DNA of 30,579 nucleotides from Candidatus Heimdallarchaeota archaeon. GTDB taxonomy: Archaea > Asgardarchaeota > Heimdallarchaeia > JABLTI01. This document shows positions 23,284 to 30,579 of this stretch, piece by piece. The notes below the pieces were generated by a model. It saw nothing but the letters and a program-made list of their open reading frames with translations, searched no databases and was not told the DNA's origin. The first letter of the stretch is position 1. Each line of letters opens with the position of its first letter. Made by a program: the position numbers and the translations under genes. The stretch is taken from assembly GCA_023128635.1 (NCBI GenBank), contig JAGMDP010000029.1, positions 1 to 30,579 of the forward strand, read 5' to 3'.

Positions 23284-24594
23284 TTATTTCTTCTTTTTCT
23301 TTAAAATTTGATAATTATTCAATATTAGTTCTAAAACATTGCAGTCCGTTAAAATCCCTTTGGGTGGATCTTTTACTTTGCGTAAACGAAGCGGAACGGT
23401 ATCCATTCTATAAGCTGTGCCTTCCGATTCAACACCAGCAATTGTTACAGGAAAAACTACATCAGCAAGCCTAGTTGTTGGTGTTTCATAGGGATCCAAA
23501 ACAATTAGCGGGATTTTAGCAAAATGATTCATGACTTTTCTAGGGGAATTTCCAACGGGATCAGATGCAACAATAAATGCAGCATCTGCTTCTTCTCTAT
23601 CAAAGATACCTGTTAATGAAAATTCACCTGGATTGTATTGAGGATAACCTCTAGTAAGAGACACTGCAAAAGGATACCCTAAGGTCCATGTAAGGACATT
23701 TTGAGCTCCAGTAACATTATAATGTCCTCTTAGTGGCATAACATAGAATTTCGTATAGTTATTTAAATCTCTCACGAGACTCAATGCAGCATCTACATTT
23801 CTGTGTTTACCTTTTGTGGATGCTAAACCCAAACCAAAAAAGAGAACACCATGTTTTGCATTCTTCATAATTTCAGCTAATTCCTTTATTTTCTCAACGG
23901 GAATTCCTGAAACGCTTTCATCCTTTATTTCTCTCCCTCTGACTATTGCTCTTAAAGCACTAATGAATTCAAAATCACCATCAGGTTCGATTTGTAAGAA
24001 GTGATTCGCTAATTTTGCGGTTTCTGTCATCCTAATATCTATCACTACAACAGTTCTCTCTTGGAATCCTTTCTCCCGGAAAAAACCTCGAGGGAAGGTT
24101 GTGTATCTACTCATATGTCTTGGGTGAGCTTCCATAGGATTACAACCGAGGTATACAATAAGATCGGATCTATTACGAACTTCACCAAGTGTACATCCTG
24201 CAAGACCAATTTCTTGTATAGCTAAAACTGAAGGACCATGACAGACTGAAGGACAATGATCCCAAATAGCTCCTACCTCTTCAGCTAGTTTAATGCTTTC
24301 TCTATGAGTGTCAGCATCAGTTGATCCAAAGCCATAAAAAATGGGATATTCAGCTTTTATCAGAATTTTCGCAGCTTTTTCTGCTGCTTTCTCATAACTT
24401 GTTTCTATTAGTTGATTTCCTTTCCTAATAATCGGCTTTAGTATTCTCTTCGCTTTTTTGCGTCCCTTAACCTTTGCAGCCCCTAGCTGACAAGCATTTC
24501 TAACTTCTAAGATTTCATTGTTCTCTATAACAACCTCGAGATCATCACATAAACTCCCGCAAAAAGGGCAGACAACATCACTAATAACTTCCAT
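23284..24594 (-). CDS. fwdB: Formylmethanofuran dehydrogenase subunit B
   Basis: The 436-residue molybdopterin subunit holds the Mo/W centre that reduces CO2 to formate before transfer to methanofuran. The N-terminus carries the [4Fe-4S] motif CPFCGSLCDD (C-x2-C-x3-C) with the fourth Cys in RNACQLGAAK. The metal-ligand region is CPSVCHGPSV near residue 118, with Cys in the position where some methanogens have selenocysteine. Pterin-binding stretches include VYLGCNPMEAHPRHMSRY, VVVIDIRMTETAKLA, ASDPVGNSPRK and FPVTIAGVESEGTAYRMDTVPLR. The length matches methanogen FwdB (about 430). Start: ATG at 24594 with GAGGT 6 bases upstream; this RBS overlaps the TGA of fwdD, so the two genes are translationally adjacent. 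W versus Mo use cannot be told. Confidence 0.95.
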   Translation of the reverse strand: MEVISDVVCPFCGSLCDDLEVVIENNEILEVRNACQLGAAKVKGRKKAKRILKPIIRKGNQLIETSYEKAAEKAAKILIKAEYPIFYGFGSTDADTHRESIKLAEEVGAIWDHCPSVCHGPSVLAIQEIGLAGCTLGEVRNRSDLIVYLGCNPMEAHPRHMSRYTTFPRGFFREKGFQERTVVVIDIRMTETAKLANHFLQIEPDGDFEFISALRAIVRGREIKDESVSGIPVEKIKELAEIMKNAKHGVLFFGLGLASTKGKHRNVDAALSLVRDLNNYTKFYVMPLRGHYNVTGAQNVLTWTLGYPFAVSLTRGYPQYNPGEFSLTGIFDREEADAAFIVASDPVGNSPRKVMNHFAKIPLIVLDPYETPTTRLADVVFPVTIAGVESEGTAYRMDTVPLRLRKVKDPPKGILTDCNVLELILNNYQILKKKKK

Positions 24595-24603
24595 GTAATA
24601 ACC

Positions 24604-25023
24604 TCATTTCTCTTTATTCTTTTCAACAAGTAGTTTTGCAAGCAAGTTTTCTATTGTTGGAACTGATTTTTTTGTTTTTCTAATAGTAGCTTTTACACCT
24701 TTAAAACGTGGAACTCCTATTCCTGCTTTCCCTGTAGGTATGATCCAATTTGCATAGATTCCTAAAGGAATGAATATTATTCCTTCATGAGGAGCATCTT
24801 TAGATTCCTTTGCTTTTACAACAATTTTCCCTACTGATGTTTTAACCTCAAGGTTTTCATTTGTAACAAGTCGTAATTTATCCATATCGTTAAGATCCAA
24901 AAAACAAACGCCAGTTGCTTCCCTTGCTTCCTCTGAAATTTTGATGCCAGCTAAAGTAATACCTTGTTCAATTGTTCGTCCAGTAGTTAGGATAACTTCA
25001 AGAACATCAATAGGTTCAGACAT
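24604..25023 (-). CDS. fwdD: Formylmethanofuran dehydrogenase subunit D
   Basis: A molybdopterin-dinucleotide-binding beta-barrel subunit that completes the catalytic pocket with FwdB. Visible features are EVILTTGRTIEQGITLAGIKIS at the N-terminus (family T-G-R-T-I-x-Q-G), then LDLNDMDKLRL, VKTSVGKIVVKAKES, HEGIIFIPLGIYANWIIP and GVPRFKGVKATIRKTK, matching the family's P-x-G-x-Y-A-N...G-x-P-x-F-K-G pattern. I place the start at the ATG at 25023 (MSEPIDVLE), because methanogen FwdD proteins begin only a few residues before this strand. In-frame starts at 25035 (ATG) and 25065 (TTG) are possible and no RBS is convincing. It is followed after 9 bases by fwdB. The C-terminal tail (PTIENLLAKLLVEKNKEK) is extra to the fold. 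Confidence 0.9.
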   Translation of the reverse strand: MSEPIDVLEVILTTGRTIEQGITLAGIKISEEAREATGVCFLDLNDMDKLRLVTNENLEVKTSVGKIVVKAKESKDAPHEGIIFIPLGIYANWIIPTGKAGIGVPRFKGVKATIRKTKKSVPTIENLLAKLLVEKNKEK

Positions 25024-25089
25024 AACAGTTACCATGCAATCTTCTATTTTTATCAGTTTTAACAATTGCTATTTATTGTTTGTAGTATG

Positions 25090-25656
25090 TTAAAACTGCT
25101 TAGATATTTTTTCCACTAAAGTTGCTCTTTGAATTTCAACATTAATACTGTTTATAACATGATTAAGTATTATTACTTGAACTCCTGCTGTTAACATGTC
25201 CCAGGAATCAATATATGGAGCTAAATAGAGAGAGATATTACTGTTATCAGATATGAGATTCATTTTCATGGAATGAATAACCACCTTAGCGAAATCATTA
25301 TGAGTTTTTATTTTAGCTAAACTATCTTCTCGAATTTCATCAATTAATTCATCAATGAAATGTAATCTACTTTTTATGTAGGTTTTAAGAGTCAATAAAA
25401 CATCATTCAATCTATCAATACTCACTTTTTTAATGTCTAAAGTCTTGAATCTATCTGAACTTGATCCCGATTGTTGTAAAACTAGAGCCTCAACTAGAAG
25501 GGTTGCCTCATCTAAAGTATGTCTTAGTTCTTTTTCCGCTTTCTCTTTTCGCGGTTTCATGTACCTTCTAGTCTTAAACATATAAATCGCCGGATTATCT
25601 TTAGCGAGTATACTAGTACTATATAAACTCACTTTTAGGAGTTGAAATTTGCCCAA
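25090..25656 (-). CDS. Helical hypothetical protein upstream of fwdD
   Basis: An unrecognised protein of up to 188 residues, mostly helical and charged after residue 30: KEKAEKELRHTLDEATLLVEAL, SIDRLNDVLLTLKTYIKSRL, HFIDELIDEIREDSLAKIKT and QVIILNHVINSINVEIQRATL. There is no membrane span, cysteine cluster or catalytic motif. The size and helicity recall ESCRT-III-like proteins, but there is no clear basic N-terminal helix or MIM tail, so I do not claim that. It reads in the same direction as fwdD-fwdB, with a 24-67-base gap, and may be co-transcribed. The start is uncertain: TTG at 25656 lies close to a TATA-like tract, while ATGs at 25581 and 25560 give a shorter product starting in the charged helices. 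Confidence 0.5.
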   Translation of the reverse strand: MGKFQLLKVSLYSTSILAKDNPAIYMFKTRRYMKPRKEKAEKELRHTLDEATLLVEALVLQQSGSSSDRFKTLDIKKVSIDRLNDVLLTLKTYIKSRLHFIDELIDEIREDSLAKIKTHNDFAKVVIHSMKMNLISDNSNISLYLAPYIDSWDMLTAGVQVIILNHVINSINVEIQRATLVEKISKQF

Positions 25657-25681
25657 GATATTTTACTCAAGAATTTATTGG

Positions 25682-25696
25682 AAATTTATATTTTTA
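25682..25696 (-). promoter_or_regulatory. Likely promoter for the leftward fwdDB side
   Basis: On the minus strand TTAAAAATATAAATTT is a good TATA-like tract about 26-40 bases before the TTG at 25656. The 100-base spacer to fwdG is the only regulatory space shared by the divergent fwd operons. Confidence 0.35.
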
Positions 25697-25710
25697 ATGA
25701 ACTAAATAAC

Positions 25711-25720
25711 AATATATATG
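25711..25720 (+). promoter_or_regulatory. Likely TATA box for the rightward fwdGFAC operon
   Basis: AATATATATG lies about 37-46 bases before the fwdG start at 25757, which leaves room for a short leader. It is within the divergent spacer, about 15 bases from the opposing TATA-like tract. Confidence 0.35.
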
Positions 25721-25756
25721 AGTGAAAAGTAAATCTAACAAAAGTGAGTGTGAATT

Positions 25757-26056
25757 TTGCGACCACATGAAAGAATAACTTATCGCATAACCATTGACGT
25801 TACAAAATGTAATGGCTGCAATAATTGTACGACTGCTTGTCCTGTAAATGCTGAACTAGAACAGCGAAAAGACCTAGATACAGGTAAAGATGCTCGAGTA
25901 ATTGCTATAAAAAATGGTGTGGCTGTTGTTATCAATCCCTTTCGATGTGATGGTTGCGGAACCTGTATGATTGTTTGTCCGGAAGATTGTATCGATATTA
26001 CCTTTATTCCCTTAACTGAGTATGAAGATGCAAATAAGGAAAAGTCGAAAACATAA
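25757..26056 (+). CDS. fwdG: Two-cluster ferredoxin subunit of formylmethanofuran dehydrogenase
   Basis: A 99-residue ferredoxin with two [4Fe-4S] motifs: CNGCNNCTTACPVNAE near residue 16 and CDGCGTCMIVCPEDCI near 65 (both C-x2-C-x2-C-x3-C-P). A spacer of about 32 residues between the motifs (EQRKDLDTGKDARVIAIKNG) is larger than in plain bacterial ferredoxins and resembles Fwd/Fmd-associated FwdG. It should pass electrons to the FwdB metal centre. It leads the rightward operon, with 35 bases to the next gene. Start: TTG at 25757 with GTGAGTGTGA before it; the preceding bases lack any ATG in frame. The Fwd-specific name rests mainly on its operon position. Confidence 0.82.
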   Translation: MRPHERITYRITIDVTKCNGCNNCTTACPVNAELEQRKDLDTGKDARVIAIKNGVAVVINPFRCDGCGTCMIVCPEDCIDITFIPLTEYEDANKEKSKT

Positions 26057-26091
26057 TTATAATCCAAAATTTAACAAATTGGCGTTTCAAA

Positions 26092-26862
26092 ATGACTCGA
26101 GTTTCAACTGTATCTAGAAAATCTAATCAGGTAGTAACTGAAAGGAAGGAAAGACACTCAACTACCTCCTTAATTTTAGATACAGATAAATGCACAGGTT
26201 GCAATATCTGTTGGACTATCTGCCCTCGAGATGCCATTGAACGTGGTCCGATAGGAGCTTCAAGAAGAAAAAGAGTGTCAGCACCACCAATTAGAATTAA
26301 TTATCACAAATGCATTTTCTGTGGATTATGTGCTTATATTTGTCCTTTTGACGCCTTAAAATTAATGATCAATAACAAACCTGCTGAGAAAATTAAGCGA
26401 GGAATCTCTCTTCCTTATCTAGAGGGTGAACGAGTAGATTGTAAAAATACAGGTGGTACTGCTCTCAAATATTTTGAAGGAGAAATCAAAATAGATAGTA
26501 AACGCTGTCCGGGTGGGTGTTCAACTTGTATTGCTGTGTGTCCTGTGGATTGCTTATCTTTACCTATTGCTCCAAAAGATAAACCTTGGAAAAAAACTCC
26601 AAAAGTGAAAGTAGTTGAAGAAGATTGCTTGTTTTGTGGTGCTTGTTTGTTTGCATGCCCAACAAAATGGGCTATAAAAATAAACCGGACTTTTATAAAA
26701 CACAGTGAAGAAGGTTCGAGTAGTCAGGTCTGGAAGAATATGGAAGAGAAATTGTTGAGACCTGTTCGTTCTCGCGACTGGTTTTTTGAGGTAAAATTAA
26801 AAACTTCTCCTGGAGGTGAAGAAAAATCAGCACCAAAAAGAAAAGAGCTAATGGAATCATAA
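26092..26862 (+). CDS. fwdF: Polyferredoxin with four [4Fe-4S] clusters (FwdF-like)
   Basis: A 256-residue polyferredoxin with four Cys motifs: CTGCNICWTICPRDA, CIFCGLCAYICPFDA, CPGGCSTCIAVCPVDC (C-x3-C-x2-C-x3-C, one residue longer than usual) and CLFCGACLFACPTKW. Methanogen FwdF carries eight clusters in about 350 residues and links Fwd dimers into long electron wires. This version has half that number, so the chain here should be shorter. About 25 residues precede the first cluster, and a C-terminal helical tail ends in KRKELMES. The last codons overlap the likely start of fwdA at ATG 26851. Start: ATG at 26092, weak RBS. The physiological electron donor is unknown. Confidence 0.85.
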   Translation: MTRVSTVSRKSNQVVTERKERHSTTSLILDTDKCTGCNICWTICPRDAIERGPIGASRRKRVSAPPIRINYHKCIFCGLCAYICPFDALKLMINNKPAEKIKRGISLPYLEGERVDCKNTGGTALKYFEGEIKIDSKRCPGGCSTCIAVCPVDCLSLPIAPKDKPWKKTPKVKVVEEDCLFCGACLFACPTKWAIKINRTFIKHSEEGSSSQVWKNMEEKLLRPVRSRDWFFEVKLKTSPGGEEKSAPKRKELMES

Positions 26863-28586
26863 TTAAGAATGGTTTAGTCTTTGACCCTGCAAATAAAATA
26901 GACGGGGAGAAAAAGGACATTGTAATAATTGATGATAAAATTGTGGATCCTTCCAGCGTAAGATCGGATACAAAATTCAAAACTATTGATGCTACTAATT
27001 TAGTTGTGATGCCTGGGGGAGTTGATATTCATGCTCATATTGCAGGTCCAAAAGTCAATGCCGGTAGATTACTACGACCTGAGGATCATATGATAGATAC
27101 TCATAAAAGAACCCCTTATGCTCGAGCTGGTGTTGGTCGTTCCGTTCCATCTACTTTCTATACTGGTTATGCTTATGCAAAACTTGGATATACTAGTGCA
27201 ATGGAAGCTGCTATGCCCCCTTTAGAAGCACGACACACTCATGAGGAATTAATGGATATCCCAATTATAGATAAAGGGGCATTTACCTTACTTGGTAGTA
27301 ATTGGTTTCTACTTGAACGAATAAGTAATATGAAAATAAATGAAATGTGTGCTTTTGTCTCATGGTTATTGTATGCTTCCGGTGGACATACAGTTAAACT
27401 AGTTAACCCTGGAGGAGAAGAGTCTTGGGCTTGGGGAAAAAATGTCTGTTCACTAGATGATAAAATTACTTACTTCAAAGCAACGCCACGTAAAATCATC
27501 AAAACGTTAGCTGAAGTAAATGAGAAATTATCCTTACCACAAACAATTCATCTTCACACAAATAATCTTGGTGTGCCTGGTAATTTTGAAATTACTAAAG
27601 AAACTATGGAATGTCTTCGAGGTATAAAACCAAAGAAGGGGAGAGAAACCAATGTTCATATCACACATATTCAATTCTCCTCTTACGGCGGAACAGATTG
27701 GCGAGACTTTCGTTCTGAAGCATCAGAGATTGCTCATTATATTAACAAACACAAACACGTCTCTTGTGATATTGGTCAAATTGTTTTTACCAATACTACG
27801 ACAATGACAGCCGATGGAGCTTGGGAATGGGCTTTAAGAGGGATAACAGAAAGCCTTGCTTGGTCACCCAGGTCCGGAGCAAAATGGATGAATGCACAAG
27901 TTGAATTGGAATCCTGTGCAGGTGTTGTTCCATATATTTTTAGGAGAAGGAATTCCGTTAATGCTACTCAATGGGCAATTGGTTTGGAAATGCTATTATC
28001 ATTAAATGATTTAACAAAAGTTAATATTTCAACAGATCATCCAAATGGTGGTCCCTTTACTTTCTATCCTATGATTTTTAGTTGGCTTATGAGTCAAAAA
28101 GCACGACAAAATCTCCTTAAAAGAGCAGATAAAGCTGCGACCGAAAGAAGTTCCCTAAAAGATATTACAAGGGAATTAAGTCTCAGTGATATTGCTCAGG
28201 TTAGCAGAACAAGCGCAGCGAATATTCTAGGATTAACAGATAAAGGTCATTTGGGAGTTGGTGCTGATGCAGATGTTGCCATCTATGGATTTAAAGCACC
28301 ACTAGATAATTTAAATACAGAGTATAAAGCCATTGAGAAAGGATTTTCAAATGCAAAATATACAATAAAAGATGGTGCGATTGTCTACAAAGGAGGAAAA
28401 ATCGTAGCTAGTCCGCAAGGACGAACTTTCCGCGTAAAAGCTGAAGTTCCTGAATCTTGGACAGCAATGATTCAAGATGCCATAGAAGAACGTTTTCGAC
28501 AATTCTATACTGTCACTCTAAATAATTATGCTATTCAAAAAGACTATTTCCCTCGAGAAGAATTGATAGTCACTAAAGTAAGATAA
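26851..28586 (+). CDS. fwdA: Formylmethanofuran dehydrogenase subunit A (amidohydrolase), start disrupted
   Basis: The binuclear-metal amidohydrolase subunit condenses formate with methanofuran. Ligands are visible: HAHIAG (H-x-H), Lys in TVKLVNPGG, His in QTIHLHTNN, His in NVHITHIQFSSYG and Asp in STDHPNGGP. The conserved N-terminus IIKNGLVFDPANK is encoded upstream of the first standard in-frame start (GTG 26943), in frame with 26859. ATG 26851 lies one base out of frame: inserting one base after ATGGA would give M-(E/D)-I-I-I-K-N-G, matching the family start. So either a base is missing (sequence error or real frameshift) or translation begins at a rare ATC/ATA/ATT codon. The frame is intact from 26859 to 28586. 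It is followed by fwdC after 17 bases. Confidence 0.92.
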
Positions 28587-28603
28587 TTTTGGTTGGTGAA
28601 TTA

Positions 28604-29428
28604 ATGACGACTGTAAATTTGACCTTGAAAAAATCTGCAACAAAATCGAATATACCAATCGAAGCTGAAATAATTTCTCCAGATAATTTCTTTGATAAGG
28701 ATTTGACGGAAATTAGTCAATTATCTATTTGGCGAGGGAATAAAGAATTAACAATTAATCAAGTTTTTACCATTTCTGGCAATCATGTGAAAGGTGGAGA
28801 AATCAGTGATCTCAAAATAATTCTGAATGGTGACTTATCGAAGTTTAAACGAATCGGACAAAAAATGTCTGAAGGATTAATTGATATTAAAGGTTCAATA
28901 GGCATGCATTTAGGAACACACATGACTGGTGGAAAAATTATTGTTCAAGAAAATACCGACGATTTTGCTGGAGCAAATATGAAAGGTGGAGAAATACATA
29001 TTTTAGGGAATGCCGGTCACTATCTTGGTGGTTCTGTGAGAGGTGATTGGCGAGGAATGTCAAACGGGAAAATAAGAGTGGAAGGGAATATTGGAAATGA
29101 ATGCGGAGTTTGGATGAGGAAGGGAATTATCGAAATAGGTGGAAATGTTAACTTGTTTCTTGGCATACATATGCACAATGGTCTGATTGTTGTAGATGGT
29201 GATGTAGAGGAACGAGCTGGAGCTGAAATGACTGGGGGTATCATTGTTATAAATGGTAAACTCAAAAAGAATCTTCCATCATTTGAATTTGTGCGTAAAA
29301 AAGAAGACATAGAAATTGAGAATTACGGTATAATTGCTGGTAATTATCTTGAATTTAAAGGAGATTTTGCTGAGAGAAAACAAGGATCGATGTTTCTCTT
29401 AGAAAGCAAGAACACTCATTTACTTTGA
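28604..29428 (+). CDS. fwdC: Formylmethanofuran dehydrogenase subunit C
   Basis: The 274-residue right-handed beta-helix subunit, related to the C-terminal domain of glutamate synthase, scaffolds FwdA and FwdB in the complex. Repeats of about 18-20 residues with G-G-x-I and G-D/N-x-G patterns are plain: KGGEISDLKIILNGD, LIDIKGSIGMHLGTHMTGG, ANMKGGEIHILGNAGHYLGG, GNIGNECGVWMRKGIIEIGG, GIHMHNGLIVVDGDVEERAG and AEMTGGIIVINGKL. I use the ATG at 28604 (MTTVNLTL) because GGTGA lies 5 bases upstream; a TTG at 28589 would add five residues without an RBS. It is the last gene of the rightward operon, facing a convergent orphan 35 bases on. Confidence 0.92.
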   Translation: MTTVNLTLKKSATKSNIPIEAEIISPDNFFDKDLTEISQLSIWRGNKELTINQVFTISGNHVKGGEISDLKIILNGDLSKFKRIGQKMSEGLIDIKGSIGMHLGTHMTGGKIIVQENTDDFAGANMKGGEIHILGNAGHYLGGSVRGDWRGMSNGKIRVEGNIGNECGVWMRKGIIEIGGNVNLFLGIHMHNGLIVVDGDVEERAGAEMTGGIIVINGKLKKNLPSFEFVRKKEDIEIENYGIIAGNYLEFKGDFAERKQGSMFLLESKNTHLL

Positions 29429-29463
29429 TTTTTTCTTATTGAACTTGGTTGAATCACGATATT

Positions 29464-30240
29464 TTATACCGTACTAGTATAAACACTGCGTGATGCTAAA
29501 TCATATATCGTTTCTAAAAGATTCAAGTTAACAATATCTTGTTCAAAAGATATGATACCATTTGCAGAAATTTCAACATCAAATTGAAAATTCACTTCTC
29601 TCAGAGTAATTTTGATTTTATGATTCTTTGGTTTATACATTTTCAAATTTTCAAGATAGAGCTTATTGTCGCTAATAAGAACTTCAAGATTTCCGGATAA
29701 ATTCTCATCAATGCCCAGATCACTGAGTGTTAATGATTGAGGAGTAATTTTTAGTCTTGTTTTTGATAATCTAATATAGAAATTCAATAAATCGAAATCG
29801 CAAGGTGAAAAACGCAGATTAATTCGTTTACTAAGAAAATCTATGGCTCTTTTTATGTGTGTTTTTCTGCCTGTGAAAAAACAAAGGAATATTCCAACAG
29901 GGGTTTCTAAATCAACTGGTGGGTCGATAATTTTTATCGATGTATCATCATATACAATCATAGTCTCAGATCGCATTGATGGAAGTGTTCTATGAGGGAA
30001 AGCAAATTTCTTTTCATGCATTGTATAATATTTGCCTTGAAAGAAGCTACTTGCCAAAGGATCAAAAGTAACAAATTCAGTATCAATTGAAGGATTTCCA
30101 AAGTCTATACTTGCAAACTGCTCATCAGTAAGGTGTTCTTCACCGATTAAATAACCCCAATACAATGCGATTGTGTTCAAAGCAATCAACTCAAATTTGC
30201 TTATTGTTATAATAGAAAACAGTCTTAATAAAAATTTCAT
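29464..30240 (-). CDS. Hypothetical protein, 258 residues
   Basis: I do not recognise this protein. The first 30 residues are hydrophobic (FLLRLFSIITISKFELIALNTIALYWGYLIG) and could be a buried helix or weak signal anchor. The middle has DPLASSFFQGKYYTMHEKKF and the strand ETMIVYDDTSIKIIDPP. A helical section, TGRKTHIKRAIDFLSKRINL, follows. The C-terminal half is beta-rich (LEVLISDNKLYLENLKMY, KIKITLREVNFQFDVEIS). No catalytic motif or Cys cluster is apparent. Start: ATG at 30240 without a clear RBS. It lies 31 bases after the membrane-protein gene that enters from the right edge on the same strand, so the two may share a transcript. Confidence 0.55.
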   Translation of the reverse strand: MKFLLRLFSIITISKFELIALNTIALYWGYLIGEEHLTDEQFASIDFGNPSIDTEFVTFDPLASSFFQGKYYTMHEKKFAFPHRTLPSMRSETMIVYDDTSIKIIDPPVDLETPVGIFLCFFTGRKTHIKRAIDFLSKRINLRFSPCDFDLLNFYIRLSKTRLKITPQSLTLSDLGIDENLSGNLEVLISDNKLYLENLKMYKPKNHKIKITLREVNFQFDVEISANGIISFEQDIVNLNLLETIYDLASRSVYTSTV

Positions 30241-30271
30241 ATGAGGACTGAAATTATGTATTTTTTATCTA

Positions 30272-30579
30272 TTACATATTCATATATCGTTCTGCAGCTG
30301 AGGGTTCTTGTTCTTCTTCAGCATCTTTCAACATTCTTCTTCTAATTTTTGCTGCAATATAGATTCCAATTGTTATAAAAAGCAATATACCTATTCCAGA
30401 GATTAATCCAATAACCCAAGGTTGAATATTATTAGATTGATAAGTATAAGTCAAATCCAAGTTTGCAGGTGAGCTGTTAGGATTAAAGAAGACAAAATAA
30501 ATTGATCCGTTTATATCAGTTGTAGTTTTACCACTATCTTGAATTCCATCATAATACCCGATGGTTTCAAAATAAGCAG
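30272..30579 (-). CDS. C-terminal part of a single-pass membrane protein (5' end outside window)
   Basis: The minus-strand frame is open to the window edge, giving the last 101 or so residues of a larger protein. The extracellular part ends with NGSIYFVFFNPNSSPANLDLTY, a beta-sandwich edge that recalls GOLD/emp24-like or related archaeal envelope domains. A membrane span follows (WVIGLISGIGILLFITIGIYIAA), then the basic stop-transfer KIRRRMLKDAEEEQ and a short cytosolic tail ending YMNM. The short form starting at TTG 30460 is not a separate gene, because coding similarity and frame continue upstream. The overall type is like the protein at 21289: outer beta domain, one span, charged inner tail. 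Function unknown. Confidence 0.6.
   Translation of the reverse strand, partial: AYFETIGYYDGIQDSGKTTTDINGSIYFVFFNPNSSPANLDLTYTYQSNNIQPWVIGLISGIGILLFITIGIYIAAKIRRRMLKDAEEEQEPSAAERYMNM

Noticed and set aside
24200..24260. Selenocysteine in FwdB
   Set aside because: The metal-ligand position in the VCHGPS motif is an ordinary Cys codon; no in-frame TGA is present.
25090..25656. ESCRT-III/CHMP-like protein
   Set aside because: Length and helicity fit loosely, but there is no basic N-terminal helix, no MIM motif and no alignable core.
1..30579. CRISPR array, insertion sequence or integrase
   Set aside because: No regularly spaced repeats, transposase motifs or tyrosine-recombinase gene were seen anywhere in the window.

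Overview
The window is about 30.6 kb of AT-rich DNA (roughly one third G+C by eye) and looks like a chromosomal segment of an Asgard archaeon. The core genes are archaeal: RNA polymerase subunit K, ribosomal protein eS17, a beta-CASP RNase, an archaeal-type serine hydroxymethyltransferase and a full formylmethanofuran dehydrogenase. They sit beside eukaryote-like signature proteins: an ESCRT-II Vps22/EAP30 homologue, two tandem Rab/Ras-like GTPases and an OSTC/OST3-type oligosaccharyltransferase subunit. Fwd genes suggest a lineage that kept the H4MPT Wood-Ljungdahl pathway (Lokiarchaeia, Thorarchaeia and similar), but I cannot place it more finely. TTG starts behind GGTGA- or GGAG-type ribosome sites are common.

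Layout. 1-5.7 kb: glyA 3' end, MEMO protein, a zinc-ribbon protein, an orphan, a coiled-coil winged-helix regulator, rpoK, the RNase and vps22. 5.8-7.4 kb: an ATP-grasp ligase resembling tyramine-glutamate ligase MfnD, and eS17. 7.7-12.7 kb: a secreted membrane-anchored protein, a membrane-tethered UlaG-like metallo-hydrolase, a small orphan and a TPR protein. 12.8-17.5 kb: a lipid-related group of neutral ceramidase, DegV/FakB-like fatty-acid-binding protein, alpha/beta hydrolase and PlsY-like acyltransferase. 17.9-20.9 kb: intron-bearing tRNA-Ile(GAU), two GTPases, the OSTC-like protein and a thioredoxin. 21.3-23.3 kb: a large single-pass membrane protein. 23.3-29.4 kb: the divergent fwd cluster, with fwdD-fwdB leftward and fwdG-fwdF-fwdA-fwdC rightward. 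29.5-30.6 kb: two leftward genes, an orphan and a truncated membrane protein.

How the genes may work together. The Fwd complex reduces CO2 onto methanofuran, and the MfnD-like ligase 16 kb away could help make that cofactor. Ceramidase, DegV/FakB and PlsY suggest capture of fatty acids and their attachment to glycerol phosphate, a bacterial-type lipid route that is unexpected in an archaeon. FakA is not in the window, so the pathway is inferred.

Most unusual structure. The DegV-hydrolase-PlsY block is bracketed by two tRNA 3'-end remnants in the same orientation as the intact tRNA-Ile just beyond. The inner remnant folds on paper into an exact 35-nt acceptor/T-arm minihelix with an encoded CCA. 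This looks like an old tRNA-targeted insertion, or tRNA-derived elements of unknown role.
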